From contig JASEFK010000019.1 in the NCBI GenBank assembly GCA_030019255.1, positions 1-38,260 of the forward strand: a stretch of 38,260 bases of DNA. The letters run 5' to 3'. Each line of letters starts with the position of its first letter. Positions within the stretch are counted from its first letter, which is position 1. This document shows, in pieces, positions 1 to 8,316 of the stretch. The position numbers and the translations under genes were made by a program. The DNA comes from Actinomycetota bacterium (GTDB lineage: Bacteria; Actinomycetota; Geothermincolia; Geothermincolales; RBG-13-55-18). Below the pieces are notes generated by a model. That model searched no databases. It had not been told where the DNA came from and was given only the letters and a program-made list of their open reading frames with translations.

Positions 1-678
1 ATTGCTCTCCATAATGTCTATGGATTTGGTGACACAATTTCGTATACGCTACCTCCCGACCACACAAGATTATCCTACCCTCAAAGTACCGTTTTTTCGT
101 TGACCGCGGTCAAGCATCTTGCCAGAGCCTCGTATCATCCAGCGGACGGAAGTCCTGGATGGGTAAACCGTTGCCGTAAGACTCTGCTCCCAAAGATCCA
201 TCCCAAGGATTTTAATGAAGATTCTACTCCCGTCGTAACTGGAAGAAATAGGGGATCAAGCTCCCAATGATCCATCCCAAGGATTTTAATGAAGATGACA
301 TCTGGGATATACGGTTGGACTGAAGCGCAAGAGGGAGGCGTGATGGATGCTTCCGAAAGGTGGGGACAAAGATGACGCAGTTATGACATCCGTATTCCGG
401 ATGGCCATGTACGCACCTCTCCCCCTTGCATCACCGTTTCCAGGCCAAGTGGAGCTCACCGTGGGTATTTTCCCGAAGCGAAGGGGATGGACGGCGACCC
501 GCCCGCTCCTGTCGCCTTTCACGCGTGGGACGACCTGGTCTCGATGGGAAGGCAGTGTATGGATGACGACCCGCGGCTCCTATCCACTTCTACCGCAGCC
601 TGTTACAATCACTGTGAACAAACCATGGTGAACAGGAGGACCCGTGGGGAACGGGGGATGGAAACGGGAGGTGCTCTC
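1..678. other. Gene-poor stretch at window start
   Basis: I see no convincing coding region here. Open frames exist on both strands, but none matches a family I recognise, none has a good ribosome-binding site, and they overlap each other. The stretch is less GC-rich in its first 300 bases and holds a 37-base direct-repeat pair (186-222 and 260-296). The last part, about 600-678, should contain the flavodoxin promoter, but I cannot point to clear -35/-10 boxes. Confidence 0.55.
186..296. repeat. 37-bp direct repeat pair with 37-bp spacer
   Basis: Positions 186-222 and 260-296 are identical except for one base. Each begins GCTCCCAA and ends GGATTTTAATGAAGAT. The intervening 37 bases (223-259) are unique. 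The geometry (37-base repeat, 37-base spacer) resembles a two-repeat CRISPR remnant, but only two copies are present and no cas gene is in the window. A simple local duplication explains it equally well. Confidence 0.7.
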
Positions 679-1182
679 ATGAAAGTACTGGTCACCTATC
701 TCTCCCAGACCGGCAATACCAGGCGGGTGGCGGAAGTCATCTACGAGGAGATCGAGGAAGAAAAGGAGCTCCGGCCCCTTTCGGAGGTGGAGAGCCTGGA
801 GGGCTACGACCTGGCCTTTATCGGCTTTCCCATCCATGCCTCCAACCCGGCGGCGGAGGCCCGGGCTTTTTTAGAGGAGAAGGCCAGGGGCAGAAGGGTA
901 GCCGTCTTCGTCACCCACGCCGCCCCGGAGGACCACGAGGAGACGCGGAAGTACCTGGAGAACTGCCGGGCCTCCCTGAGCGGTGCCGACCTGATAGGTA
1001 TGTTCGACTGCCAGGGAGAGCTGGACCAAGCGGTCATCGACCTCCTGGCCAGGAGCGAAAACCCGCAGCACCGCCAGTTCGCCGAATACGGACCGCTGAC
1101 CAAGGGCCAGCCGGACGACTCCCGCCTGGAGAAGGCCCGGGCCTTCGCTCGGCAGGTAATGAAAGAATGCGACAAGACCTGA
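679..1182 (+). CDS. Flavodoxin / flavodoxin-like domain protein
   Basis: Encodes 167 residues, a normal length for a short-chain flavodoxin, a soluble FMN electron carrier that can replace ferredoxin. The N-terminus has the FMN phosphate-binding loop S-Q-T-G-N-T (residues 9-14) after a hydrophobic first strand (KVLVTYL). A second hydrophobic strand (LAFIGFPI) is followed by HASNPAAEA, in the place of the loop that flanks the isoalloxazine ring. The ATG at 679 is chosen because GGGAGGTG lies about six bases upstream; the frame stays open further upstream without a ribosome-binding site. The gene stands alone, with the redox region starting downstream on the opposite strand, so it could carry electrons for those flavoproteins, but nothing in the sequence proves this. 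The middle of the protein (VFVTHAAPEDHEETRKYLENC) fits the flavodoxin_4/WrbA-like fold. The redox partner is unknown. Confidence 0.85.
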   Translation: MKVLVTYLSQTGNTRRVAEVIYEEIEEEKELRPLSEVESLEGYDLAFIGFPIHASNPAAEARAFLEEKARGRRVAVFVTHAAPEDHEETRKYLENCRASLSGADLIGMFDCQGELDQAVIDLLARSENPQHRQFAEYGPLTKGQPDDSRLEKARAFARQVMKECDKT

Positions 1183-1217
1183 GGCGGGTGCCTGTTTCAT
1201 CCCGCCGGGGATCCGGG

Positions 1218-1333
1218 GGCACGCACGTGCTCACCACGCAGTACATGAAAGAAACGTCAGCCATTCCATAGGTTTGGGAGCCCAGACGGGGCTAGGCACG
1301 CACGTGCTCACCACTTAGTACACGAAAGAAACG
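1218..1333. repeat. 39-bp direct repeat pair containing GCACGTGC palindrome
   Basis: Positions 1218-1256 and 1295-1333 share GGCACGCACGTGCTCACCAC followed by a diverged (G/T)(C/T)AGTACA(T/C)GAAAGAAACG. Each copy has the 8-base palindrome GCACGTGC. The spacing between copies is 77 bases. They lie in the 293-base gap between the flavodoxin gene and the convergent flavoprotein gene, so they sit downstream of both genes rather than at a promoter. Confidence 0.7.
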
Positions 1334-1475
1334 ACCCCATCTTCCCGGGCAAAGAAGGACAGCCATGTAGGTGTGACCGTCGGCGTTATTGGTACGATGC
1401 ACGCCCTAAAGGACCCTCATGAAGCGGGAAGGATCCCACACCCAGCACGTGCCCCGGGAATCTCCCTACAATCCC

Positions 1476-2552
1476 TCAGAACCGGCCATATCCGGTTACG
1501 TTGATCTTGAAGGCCTGGCGCATGAGCAGGGGTCCGAAGAGGGGCATCAGCCGCATGGCCATGCGCGCCGGGTACTTGATGACCAGGTCCCGGGGGCTTA
1601 TGTCCAACAGCCTCTTGGCCAGGAGCACGGGGTAGAAGGTGATGTTCAGGCGGCGGAACTCGTCGTAGGCCCCCGCCGGGTCCTCCACCGCCCGCGCGGC
1701 AATCTTCCCGGAGAGGAAGGCGCCGTGCATGCCGAAGAAGAGGATGGGATCCATCATCCCGGCCACCGTCCCGGCCAGGATCATGTCTCCCTGGAAAAGC
1801 CTGGGGTTGGTGATGCGCCGCACGGGGGCGGCCCCTCCTTCCAGTAATTGGAATTTCTTAAACGGGTAACCATCCTCCATGACCGCCTGCTCGGCGAACT
1901 TCTCCACCTCCCAGCGGGCCACCGGACGGTGACGGTTGAAGATGAGGGCGAAGGCGATGCCGTTCACCGAACAGGTGAAGGCGTAATCCGGGGTGTAGTC
2001 GTCGAAATACATGGTCACCCGGGCTTCCTTCCAGGGCACCCGGCACTTGGCGAAGTATCCGTGCAGGATCTGGTAGGGAACGTTGGCGGCCTCAAAGCCG
2101 TCCACGTGCAGGCCGGTGGCCACTATGGAATTGCGGGGGAGCTGGTTGATCTGGCGGTCGCTCACCACGGGCTGGTCGAACTCGAAACGCACGCCCTCCT
2201 TCACCGCCAGGCGGTACAGGTAGTGGTCCATGGAAGTCTTGCGGGGGCCTCTCTCGATCATCCAGGCCCGCACGTTGCGAGGGAACTTCTGGCGGTACCT
2301 CTTGCCCCAGATGGATATCACCCCTTCCTCGAGGGGCACCATGGCCGGACGCAGGTCTATTCCCGTATAACAGGACATGGCCTCGGCGTCCATGGGCGTG
2401 CCGTGTGGGGATGGATTGTATATCGCCAGTCCGCCCACCCGCTTCCCCTTCTCCAGGACCACCACCTCCCTGCCCCGGCGGGCCAGGTTGATGGCCGCGG
2501 TCAGCCCCGCGAGCCCTGCCCCCACCACGTATACGGGCCCTCCGTCCTTCAC
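1476..2552 (-). CDS. FAD-dependent oxidoreductase, small paralogue 1
   Basis: Encodes 358 residues from a GTG start preceded by GGGGGTAAGGAGA. The N-terminus is a dinucleotide-binding Rossmann motif, VVGAGLAGLTAAINLARRG, ending in the acidic VVVLEKGKRVGG typical of FAD-binding amine-oxidase, phytoene-desaturase and geranylgeranyl-reductase type flavoproteins. Features shared with three other genes here are ERGPRKTSMDHYLYRLA near residue 100, IVATGL near 145, a Tyr/Asp-rich YFDDYTPDYAF segment, and the C-terminal FAD-contact block GDMILAGTVAGMMDP...GKIAARAVED. At about 360 residues it is shorter than CrtI desaturases (about 490) and lacks their C-terminal substrate lid. It is third in a minus-strand run of three paralogues, with gaps of 17 and about 200 bases between genes. 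Substrate and electron acceptor are unknown. The fold assignment is secure; the reaction is not. Confidence 0.8.
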   Translation of the reverse strand: MKDGGPVYVVGAGLAGLTAAINLARRGREVVVLEKGKRVGGLAIYNPSPHGTPMDAEAMSCYTGIDLRPAMVPLEEGVISIWGKRYRQKFPRNVRAWMIERGPRKTSMDHYLYRLAVKEGVRFEFDQPVVSDRQINQLPRNSIVATGLHVDGFEAANVPYQILHGYFAKCRVPWKEARVTMYFDDYTPDYAFTCSVNGIAFALIFNRHRPVARWEVEKFAEQAVMEDGYPFKKFQLLEGGAAPVRRITNPRLFQGDMILAGTVAGMMDPILFFGMHGAFLSGKIAARAVEDPAGAYDEFRRLNITFYPVLLAKRLLDISPRDLVIKYPARMAMRLMPLFGPLLMRQAFKINVTGYGRF

Positions 2553-2756
2553 TCTCCTTACCCCCTTTCCAACCCCGGATTTCTCTGTTCGGTCAGCCTC
2601 ACCCGGGCAGCGACCGCTCCGCCGGACAAGGTTTTCCGCACCGCGTCCTGCCTGGCGTATCGAGCCGATTCGAGAAAACCTATCGTCAAGTTGGATCCTG
2701 ACTTCTCCACCTCCGCCAGGCCGACGGCGAGTCCCCGGTTGCCCTTGCCCGCCGCC

Positions 2757-3881
2757 TCACATGTCCAGGTACTTCGCGTATTTTTCCATGCGTAAAAGCA
2801 GCAGGTAACCCGGTATCATGCGCTTGAAACTTCTCCCCTGCATCTTTCCCAGGATCTCCCACTTGGTAACAAATCCCAGGGCGGTGTTCAGGAGGGACTC
2901 GCGCAGGAATTCCGGCATGTAGTTGATGGCCACCCGCCGCAGGAACCACATGTAATTGAAGCTTCGGTTGCAGAGGTCGAACATCTCCTGTGCTAGGGCC
3001 TTGTCCTCCAGGGCGATGGCGGCTATCTTTCCCGAGATCATGGCCCCGTGGCATCCGAAGTAAGTGCCCGGGTCCTGGGCTCCCGCCAGGGTCCCGGCCA
3101 GAATCTTGTCCCCGGCGAAGAGGCGCGGCTGGCAGGGATAGCGCGAGGCGAAACAGCCCCGCTCCATCCTCCAGGTCTTGAACTCCACCCCCTCGGTCTC
3201 CCTTATCTGCTTTTCCCACGTCGCCCGCTGTTCCTCCCCCACCGGGCGGCGGGCGAAGAAGAGCCCGGCCACGATGCCGTTGGCGGCCGGTAGATAGCAG
3301 TAATCGCGGGTATAACGGTCGAAGTAAACGGTGCACCGCCGGGCGTACGACCTTTCCCCCCACGGCCGGTAGATCCCGCTCATCACGTACCCGTAGGCCG
3401 TCTCGTAGGGTATACGCAGGGCGTCGAAAACCTCGCGGTAGGGCCCGGTGGCCACGATGGTGTTGGGCGGGAACTGGGCCAGATCCTTCCGGCTGAGCAC
3501 CGGGTTTCCCCATTCGAAAGTCACCCCCATGTCCAGGGCCAGGTCGTGGAGATAGCGGTCGATGGCCGTCTTTCGCGGCCCCCGCTCCACGTTGTGCAGG
3601 CCGGAAAGGGCGGGGTTCAGCCGGTACAGCTTCCCGAAGGAATAGACGTTGAAATTCTCGCACGGACCCACCTGTGGTTCCCCTATGGGCACGCCGAGAA
3701 AGCGGGACATGAGCGCGGGATCGAAGGGGGTAGAATCCACGAAGGGGTGTGCGCCGGGCATGCCGCCCACCCGGTTGTAGCGGTCCACGCAGTGGACCTC
3801 GTAGCCCAGCTTGCGCGCGGTTATGGCCGCGCACAGGCCGGCCAGGCCAGCCCCTATGATGAACACTTTCTTGGTCGTCAT
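2757..3881 (-). CDS. FAD-dependent oxidoreductase, small paralogue 2
   Basis: Encodes 374 residues from the ATG at 3881, immediately after GGAGG with a further G-rich stretch upstream. The frame could be opened further, to 3983, but the extra residues overlap the neighbouring gene and look non-coding. Domain layout matches paralogue 1: FIIGAGLAGLCAAI at the N-terminus, NRVGG near residue 42, VERGPRKTAIDRYLHDLA, TIVATG, CTVYFDRYTRDYCY, and FAGDKILAGTLAGAQDP...GKIAAIALED. It diverges strongly in the middle and has a longer C-terminal tail ending in an alternating basic/hydrophobic stretch (YLLLLRMEKYAKYLDM) that could be amphipathic. It is cotranscribed with paralogue 3 upstream (17-base gap) and probably paralogue 1 downstream. 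Three diverged copies retained in tandem suggest different substrates or a multi-subunit flavoprotein, but this is inference. Confidence 0.8.
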   Translation of the reverse strand: MTTKKVFIIGAGLAGLCAAITARKLGYEVHCVDRYNRVGGMPGAHPFVDSTPFDPALMSRFLGVPIGEPQVGPCENFNVYSFGKLYRLNPALSGLHNVERGPRKTAIDRYLHDLALDMGVTFEWGNPVLSRKDLAQFPPNTIVATGPYREVFDALRIPYETAYGYVMSGIYRPWGERSYARRCTVYFDRYTRDYCYLPAANGIVAGLFFARRPVGEEQRATWEKQIRETEGVEFKTWRMERGCFASRYPCQPRLFAGDKILAGTLAGAQDPGTYFGCHGAMISGKIAAIALEDKALAQEMFDLCNRSFNYMWFLRRVAINYMPEFLRESLLNTALGFVTKWEILGKMQGRSFKRMIPGYLLLLRMEKYAKYLDM

Positions 3882-3898
3882 CCTCCGAACCCCCCTTC

Positions 3899-4960
3899 CT
3901 ATCCCAGCATCCCGAAGCCGGGAACGGATTTCAGCGCTTCGTCTAGGAGCGGGCGGAGCAAGGCTGGGAACCTTAAAAGACAACCGAAGGCAAGGTTCAA
4001 GCCTGGGCGCCGCAAGAAGTGTGGCTGGAGATCAAAGAGCGTCTTGTAAAGCCACATGTAACGGTAACGGGAGGTGAAGCGGCGGAAGAGCCGCCAGGCG
4101 TGCTCCCTGTTCTCCACGGCCATAGCGGCGATCTTTCCCGACACCAGCGAACCGTGCACCCCGAAGAGGAAGAGAGGGTCCTGCACCCCGGCCAGGGTCC
4201 CGGCCAGAATCTTGTCCCCGGCGAAGAGGGCGGGAGCGGAAACGCCCCGGGTGGCCACCACGCCCTTGTGGGGCCGCCACTCCCGGAAGCGGAATCCTTC
4301 CTCCTCCAACCTTTCCGCCCACTCCCGGCAGGCGGAATCCGGTAGAGGCCGAGTGTTGAAGGCCAGGGCGAAGGAGGTGCCGTGGAGGTTGGCGCAATAA
4401 TGGTAATACCTGGTATTTCGGTCGAAATAACCCAGGATACGCGGTTCCCCCTCGCAAGGGGCCACGGCCACGAAACCGAAGACGTCCAGGTAGGGGCGCC
4501 CCAGGGCCAGGAAGGGTTCCGCCTCCAGGCCGGTGGCCACGATGGTGTTTGCCGGAAGGCGTTCGAATTCCTCCCGCGAACCTACGTTCGTCCCGAACTC
4601 GAACTCCACGCCCGCCTCCCGGGCCAGGTCGTAGAGGTAGGTGTCCAGGGACGTGGAACGGCTCCCCCTCTCCACGGAATGCAGGCGGAAATAGTCGCCC
4701 GGAAAGAGGAACTTCTTCCCGTAAACATCCACCAGGAACTCCCGCGTGGGGACCACGAAAGGGGGCCCAAGCTCGATGCCGATGAAACGGCCGAGCTTGC
4801 CCGGCTCCATGGGGGTGACGTCCACCGTTGGCCTAATGCGTGGGTCTCCCCCCACCCTTTCCCTCTTCTCCAAGACCCTGACCCGGTGGCCGGAACGGGC
4901 GCAGTTGATGGCCGCCGTCAGCCCGGCCAGTCCGGCCCCCACCACGGTTACCTCGGCCAA
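3899..4960 (-). CDS. FAD-dependent oxidoreductase, small paralogue 3
   Basis: Encodes about 353 residues if translation starts at the TTG at 4960, which has GGGAGGT nine bases upstream and gives LAEVTVVGAGLAGL, aligning exactly with the start of paralogue 4 (MAEVRIVGAGLAGL). An upstream in-frame GTG at 5029 would add 23 residues but lacks a visible ribosome-binding site. Shared blocks are GAGLAGLTAAINCARSG, RVGG, VERGSRSTSLDTYLYDLA, TIVATGL, YFDRNTRYYHY, ALAFNTRP and FAGDKILAGTLAGVQDP...GKIAAMAVE. The C-terminus ends SVPGFGMLG, similar to TGYGRF and MPGYRNLFP at the ends of paralogues 1 and 4. This is the first gene of the three-paralogue run, about 480 bases downstream of the FAD/Fe-S trio. 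The family is clear; the specific reaction is unknown. Confidence 0.8.
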   Translation of the reverse strand: MAEVTVVGAGLAGLTAAINCARSGHRVRVLEKRERVGGDPRIRPTVDVTPMEPGKLGRFIGIELGPPFVVPTREFLVDVYGKKFLFPGDYFRLHSVERGSRSTSLDTYLYDLAREAGVEFEFGTNVGSREEFERLPANTIVATGLEAEPFLALGRPYLDVFGFVAVAPCEGEPRILGYFDRNTRYYHYCANLHGTSFALAFNTRPLPDSACREWAERLEEEGFRFREWRPHKGVVATRGVSAPALFAGDKILAGTLAGVQDPLFLFGVHGSLVSGKIAAMAVENREHAWRLFRRFTSRYRYMWLYKTLFDLQPHFLRRPGLNLAFGCLLRFPALLRPLLDEALKSVPGFGMLG

Positions 4961-5259
4961 ATCTTCCAACCTCCCGGAGCTGCACGCCTCCGCGGAAGAG
5001 CTTCCCCTGTTTCCCTCCCTTGTCGCCACCCGGATGGAATGGGAGGTCTCCCGGCGATTCTTACCAATCTATTCCAGGAAAGAAAAGCAAAGCACTCGTC
5101 CTTCCACGTGGTTCCCGTCTTCCTGCCCCGTGCTATTTCACCGTCCAGCTATCCCCGCCACACTCTGAGCGCAGGCTTCGAAGCGGCGGCCTTGATCGGT
5201 CATGAAACTTCGTTCCATCCCGGGTTGATCACCACCCTGCAACGGACGGCTGGTGGGTG

Positions 5260-5294
5260 GACCGCCCGCCGTATCCGGTGTCCGGCGGGCGGTC
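5260..5294 (-). terminator. 12-bp perfect GC hairpin in a 484-bp gap
   Basis: GACCGCCCGCCG (5260-5271) pairs perfectly with CGGCGGGCGGTC (5283-5294) across an 11-base loop. It lies downstream of the FAD/Fe-S trio (minus strand, stop at 5445) and upstream of paralogue 3. No U-run follows on either strand, so it would be a GC-rich, poorly canonical terminator or a transcript-stabilising hairpin. I see no gene in the rest of the gap (4961-5444) and no clear promoter for the paralogue run. Confidence 0.5.
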
Positions 5295-5444
5295 TCCCGA
5301 ACCCAGAATCGCCGTTTTCCGCTTCGCCGGAAAGAAGCGACGGGGCGATTGGTCCGCGCGCCGCCCGCGCCGCCTTCCTTCCCATGCCGGTCTTCCTCTC
5401 TCCTACCACCTCCCTCCTTGCCGACTATCCGGCATGTATGCCAG

Positions 5445-7088
5445 TCAAAGGGTCAGTTTCTTGCACAACCCGGTCTGGTAATCCCATCTCCGGGCGGAGA
5501 TGTTGTTGGGGTCCACGGCCATCTTGAAGGCGATGAAGGTATCCGTGAAGGTCGCGCTGTTGGGCATGATCAGCGGCATGAGGTCGTCCAGCTTGGGCAT
5601 GCCTTCGGGCAGGGGGACGGGCATTCCCTTGGTCAGGGGTATCGCCCCGCAGGCCAGGACCAGCCCGTGGCCCAGTATCCCCGTGAACATGGCCCGCATG
5701 TAGGTCATGAACATGCGCATGTTATCGTCCTTGTCCCCCTGGTTGGAATAGACGTCGTACTCCATGTACGCCGAGCGCCCCATGTGATAGGGCTGGAGGT
5801 AGGTGGAGGCGTCGTCCGGGGGCAGGTTGTCGTCGGTGTGGCCGGCCTGGTCGCTGGTGGCCACCCGCATGTTGCGTTCCGCCTCCAGGAAGTTGTCCAG
5901 GTGGCCGATGAGGGCCCCGATGAGGAAGGAGCCGCGCACCCGCATCACCCGCACGGTGACGTTGAAGTACTTCTGCCAGCGGTCCAGGTTCACGCTGCGC
6001 AGGTCGGCGGTGAGGTCTTCCACCGCCTCCGGGGGAAGGAACTCCCACTCCGGGTCTATTTTCAGTATCTCCCGCTGGATGATCTCCGCCTTGAGGCGCG
6101 CCTCCTCGGGGGTGGAGCCGGCGAAGATGGTGAAGAGGTTGTTGCGGGGGAAGGTCCCGGCGATGGCGCTGGCCTGGGCGTTGGTGGCCCCCACGAAGAT
6201 GCCGAAGAAGGAGTTCTGCATGTGGGCCAGCTCCAGGGTCAGGTTCTCGTTGGCCACCTTGTACAGGACGTCGATGACGCACTTGAGGTCGTCCTTCTCG
6301 TATGCAGGGAATATCTGGTAGATGTGCTCCGGCTCCGGGTAGAGGCGCAGGGTCATCTCGGTGACCGTCCCCAGGGTCCCGAAGGCGTAGCGGAAGAGGG
6401 AAGCCATGTCCGGACCCGGGCCCGGCACGTGGGCCTTGACCGCCCCGTAAGCGGCGGGGCCCGTCTTGAGGATGGTGCCGTCGGGCAGGACCATGGTCAT
6501 GTCGATGATGTTGTCGATGCCGAAGCCGTACTTGGAGGCCAGGGTATTGATGTTGCAGAAGGCGTGGTTGGAGATGACCCCGGCGGTGGCCGCCGTGGAG
6601 GGGTTGAGCACCCTGCACTTCACCTTCTGGGCCTCCACCTGGGCGGCCAGGTAGTTCACCCCCGGCTGGATGACCATGTACATGTTCTCCCCGTCCACCT
6701 CCAGGATCTTGTCCATGCGCCGGAGGTCCATGATGATGCCGCCGTAGAGGGGGATGTGCAGGGCCATGGTGGTGAGGCCGGTCCCCATGGGGATGACGTC
6801 CACCCGGCACTGGTTGGCGATGCGGTAGACCTCCGCCACCTCCTCCGTGGTCTCCGGCATGACCACCAGGTGGGGATATTGGGCGGGGAGCGGTGACTGG
6901 TCGCGGGAGTACCCGATGAGGATGACCGGGTCGTCGGTCACCCACTCCTCGCCCAGGGCCTCCACGAGCATCTCCTTGGCCCGGACCAGATCCTCGGGAC
7001 GGTTGTGGAGCGGCTCCGCCTCATGCTGGAAAATTATCCCTGATATGCGCCGCTCCTTGATGTCCTTGGCCACGTCCCTTATCCACAT
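5445..7088 (-). CDS. FAD-binding oxidase (GlcD/PCMH type), 547 aa
   Basis: FAD-linked oxidase with the PCMH fold used by glycolate and D-lactate dehydrogenases. The FAD-binding half shows VVMPETTEEVAEVYRIAN (about residues 75-95), VIPMGTGLTTMAL in place of the usual R-G-x-G-T loop, IMDLRRMDKILEVD, and VIQPGVNYLAAQ. These are followed by a glycine-rich TAATAGVISNHAF...YGFGIDNIIDMTMVLPDGT and FGTLGTVTEMTLRLYPEPE. The C-terminal half would be the substrate-binding cap, ending KMAVDPNNISARRWDYQTG, the usual closing motif (D-P-x-x-I) of this family. The ATG at 7088 has AGGAGGTG upstream. It is the third gene of a trio, four bases after the Fe-S protein, so it very likely forms an FAD/Fe-S dehydrogenase with that protein. 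The substrate (a 2-hydroxy acid or a bulkier alcohol or phenol) is not determinable. Confidence 0.85.
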   Translation of the reverse strand: MWIRDVAKDIKERRISGIIFQHEAEPLHNRPEDLVRAKEMLVEALGEEWVTDDPVILIGYSRDQSPLPAQYPHLVVMPETTEEVAEVYRIANQCRVDVIPMGTGLTTMALHIPLYGGIIMDLRRMDKILEVDGENMYMVIQPGVNYLAAQVEAQKVKCRVLNPSTAATAGVISNHAFCNINTLASKYGFGIDNIIDMTMVLPDGTILKTGPAAYGAVKAHVPGPGPDMASLFRYAFGTLGTVTEMTLRLYPEPEHIYQIFPAYEKDDLKCVIDVLYKVANENLTLELAHMQNSFFGIFVGATNAQASAIAGTFPRNNLFTIFAGSTPEEARLKAEIIQREILKIDPEWEFLPPEAVEDLTADLRSVNLDRWQKYFNVTVRVMRVRGSFLIGALIGHLDNFLEAERNMRVATSDQAGHTDDNLPPDDASTYLQPYHMGRSAYMEYDVYSNQGDKDDNMRMFMTYMRAMFTGILGHGLVLACGAIPLTKGMPVPLPEGMPKLDDLMPLIMPNSATFTDTFIAFKMAVDPNNISARRWDYQTGLCKKLTL

Positions 7089-7092
7089 CTCC

Positions 7093-8313
7093 CTACACCT
7101 CCTCCCCCAGCGACATGAGCAACGGCTCGGCCAGGTCGTAGACCTTGAGGGGACTGCCGGTGGCCTCCACCGCCTTTCTGAACATCTGCAGGCAGTAGGG
7201 ACAGCTGGTCACCACCGCCTCCGCTCCCGTCCACTCGGCCTCGTAAAGCCTCTCCTTGGCCGTCCACAGGGCGTAGTCCGGGAAGGCGTAGGGCACCCCG
7301 CCCCCGCCCCCGCAGCACAGGGAGTTGAAGGCGGCGCGGGGGAACTCCAGCAGCTCCAGCCCCGGTATGGCCCGCAGCACGCGGCGGGGTGGGTCGTAGA
7401 GGTCGAAGCGCCTCCCCAGCTTGCAGGGATCGTGGTAGACGGCCTTCATCGGCACTTCCTTCTCCGGCTTCAACTCGCCCTTCCTGATCATGCGGTCCAG
7501 GACCTCGCTTATGTGGCGCACCCTTATCTCCGGGGCCAGTTCCCGCGAGTACTCCTCCTTGAACACCCAGGCGGCGTGGGCGTCGGGGGTGACGATGGTC
7601 TTCACCCCCAGGGAGTTGAAGGTCTCCACGTTGTCGAAGGCGAAGGTCTCGAAGAAGTCGCGGTCCCCGATGAGCAGCATGAGGGCGCCGTCGCTCTTCT
7701 CCTTGGCGCCCAGGATGCCCAGGTCCATGCCCCCCAGCTGCAGGACGCGGGCCGCGGCGCGCACGGCGGGGAAGAGGGCGGGGTCGGTGGAATAGGCGTC
7801 TCCGGCGTAGAAGAGGGCCTCGGCCTTCTCCTTGGGCAGGTGCTTCAAGTCCAAACCCTTGGCCCATTCCCCCCTCTTTTTGGCCGGCACCCCGAAGGGG
7901 TTGTCGTTCTCCTCCAGGCTCTCGCGGAGCGGCTCGTGCTCCGGCATGGGGCCCCAGCCCTCGCGCACCGCTTTCTCCCGCATGAGTTCGAAGACCCGGG
8001 TGGGGTGCAGCTGTTTCACCTCCCAGCACTGCTCCTGGCAGGAGGAGCAGAGCATGCAGGTGTAAAGAATATGGCGCATGGAGTCGGAGGGCTCGAGCTC
8101 GTGGATATGCAGGCCGCGAGCGATCTCCATCTTTCCCGAGGCGTAGTAGGCGTCCCAGCGGAAACGCGTCCCAGAGGGGCAGTTGCGCCAGAAGCGGGAC
8201 TCGGTGCAGAACTGGACGTGCACCGCCTGGCAGATCTTGCACTTGGTGCAGATGAAGTAGTCCTGCTGGAGATCGTGCAGGACCTCCCGGGGAGCGGTGA
8301 TGCGCTTCTTCAT
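7093..8313 (-). CDS. Fe-S CCG-domain protein (HdrD/GlcF-like) with a degenerate first CCG motif
   Basis: Encodes 406 residues from the ATG at 8313. The N-terminal ferredoxin part has C-T-K-C-K-I-C with further cysteines, then a canonical C-x2-C-x2-C-x3-C (CMLCSSCQEQC), expected to hold 4Fe-4S clusters. The C-terminal CCG domain is intact: HDPCKLGR, then NSLCCGGGGGVPY, then SCPYC, matching the C-x(n)-CCG-x(n)-C-x2-C pattern of heterodisulfide reductase and glycolate oxidase Fe-S subunits. The region where the first CCG repeat belongs (about residues 190-270) keeps the scaffold (DNVETFNSLGVKTIVT) but has PDAHAAW where C-P-x-C is expected and no CCG, so that cluster site is lost. The gene sits between two FAD oxidase genes with 4- and 3-base gaps. 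It should pass electrons from flavin to a quinone, ferredoxin-like or thiol acceptor. Confidence 0.87.
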   Translation of the reverse strand: MKKRITAPREVLHDLQQDYFICTKCKICQAVHVQFCTESRFWRNCPSGTRFRWDAYYASGKMEIARGLHIHELEPSDSMRHILYTCMLCSSCQEQCWEVKQLHPTRVFELMREKAVREGWGPMPEHEPLRESLEENDNPFGVPAKKRGEWAKGLDLKHLPKEKAEALFYAGDAYSTDPALFPAVRAAARVLQLGGMDLGILGAKEKSDGALMLLIGDRDFFETFAFDNVETFNSLGVKTIVTPDAHAAWVFKEEYSRELAPEIRVRHISEVLDRMIRKGELKPEKEVPMKAVYHDPCKLGRRFDLYDPPRRVLRAIPGLELLEFPRAAFNSLCCGGGGGVPYAFPDYALWTAKERLYEAEWTGAEAVVTSCPYCLQMFRKAVEATGSPLKVYDLAEPLLMSLGEEV

Positions 8314-8316
8314 CCC

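Noticed and set aside
186-296. CRISPR array
   Set aside because: Only two repeats, no cas genes and no further copy at the same period. Kept as a repeat instead.
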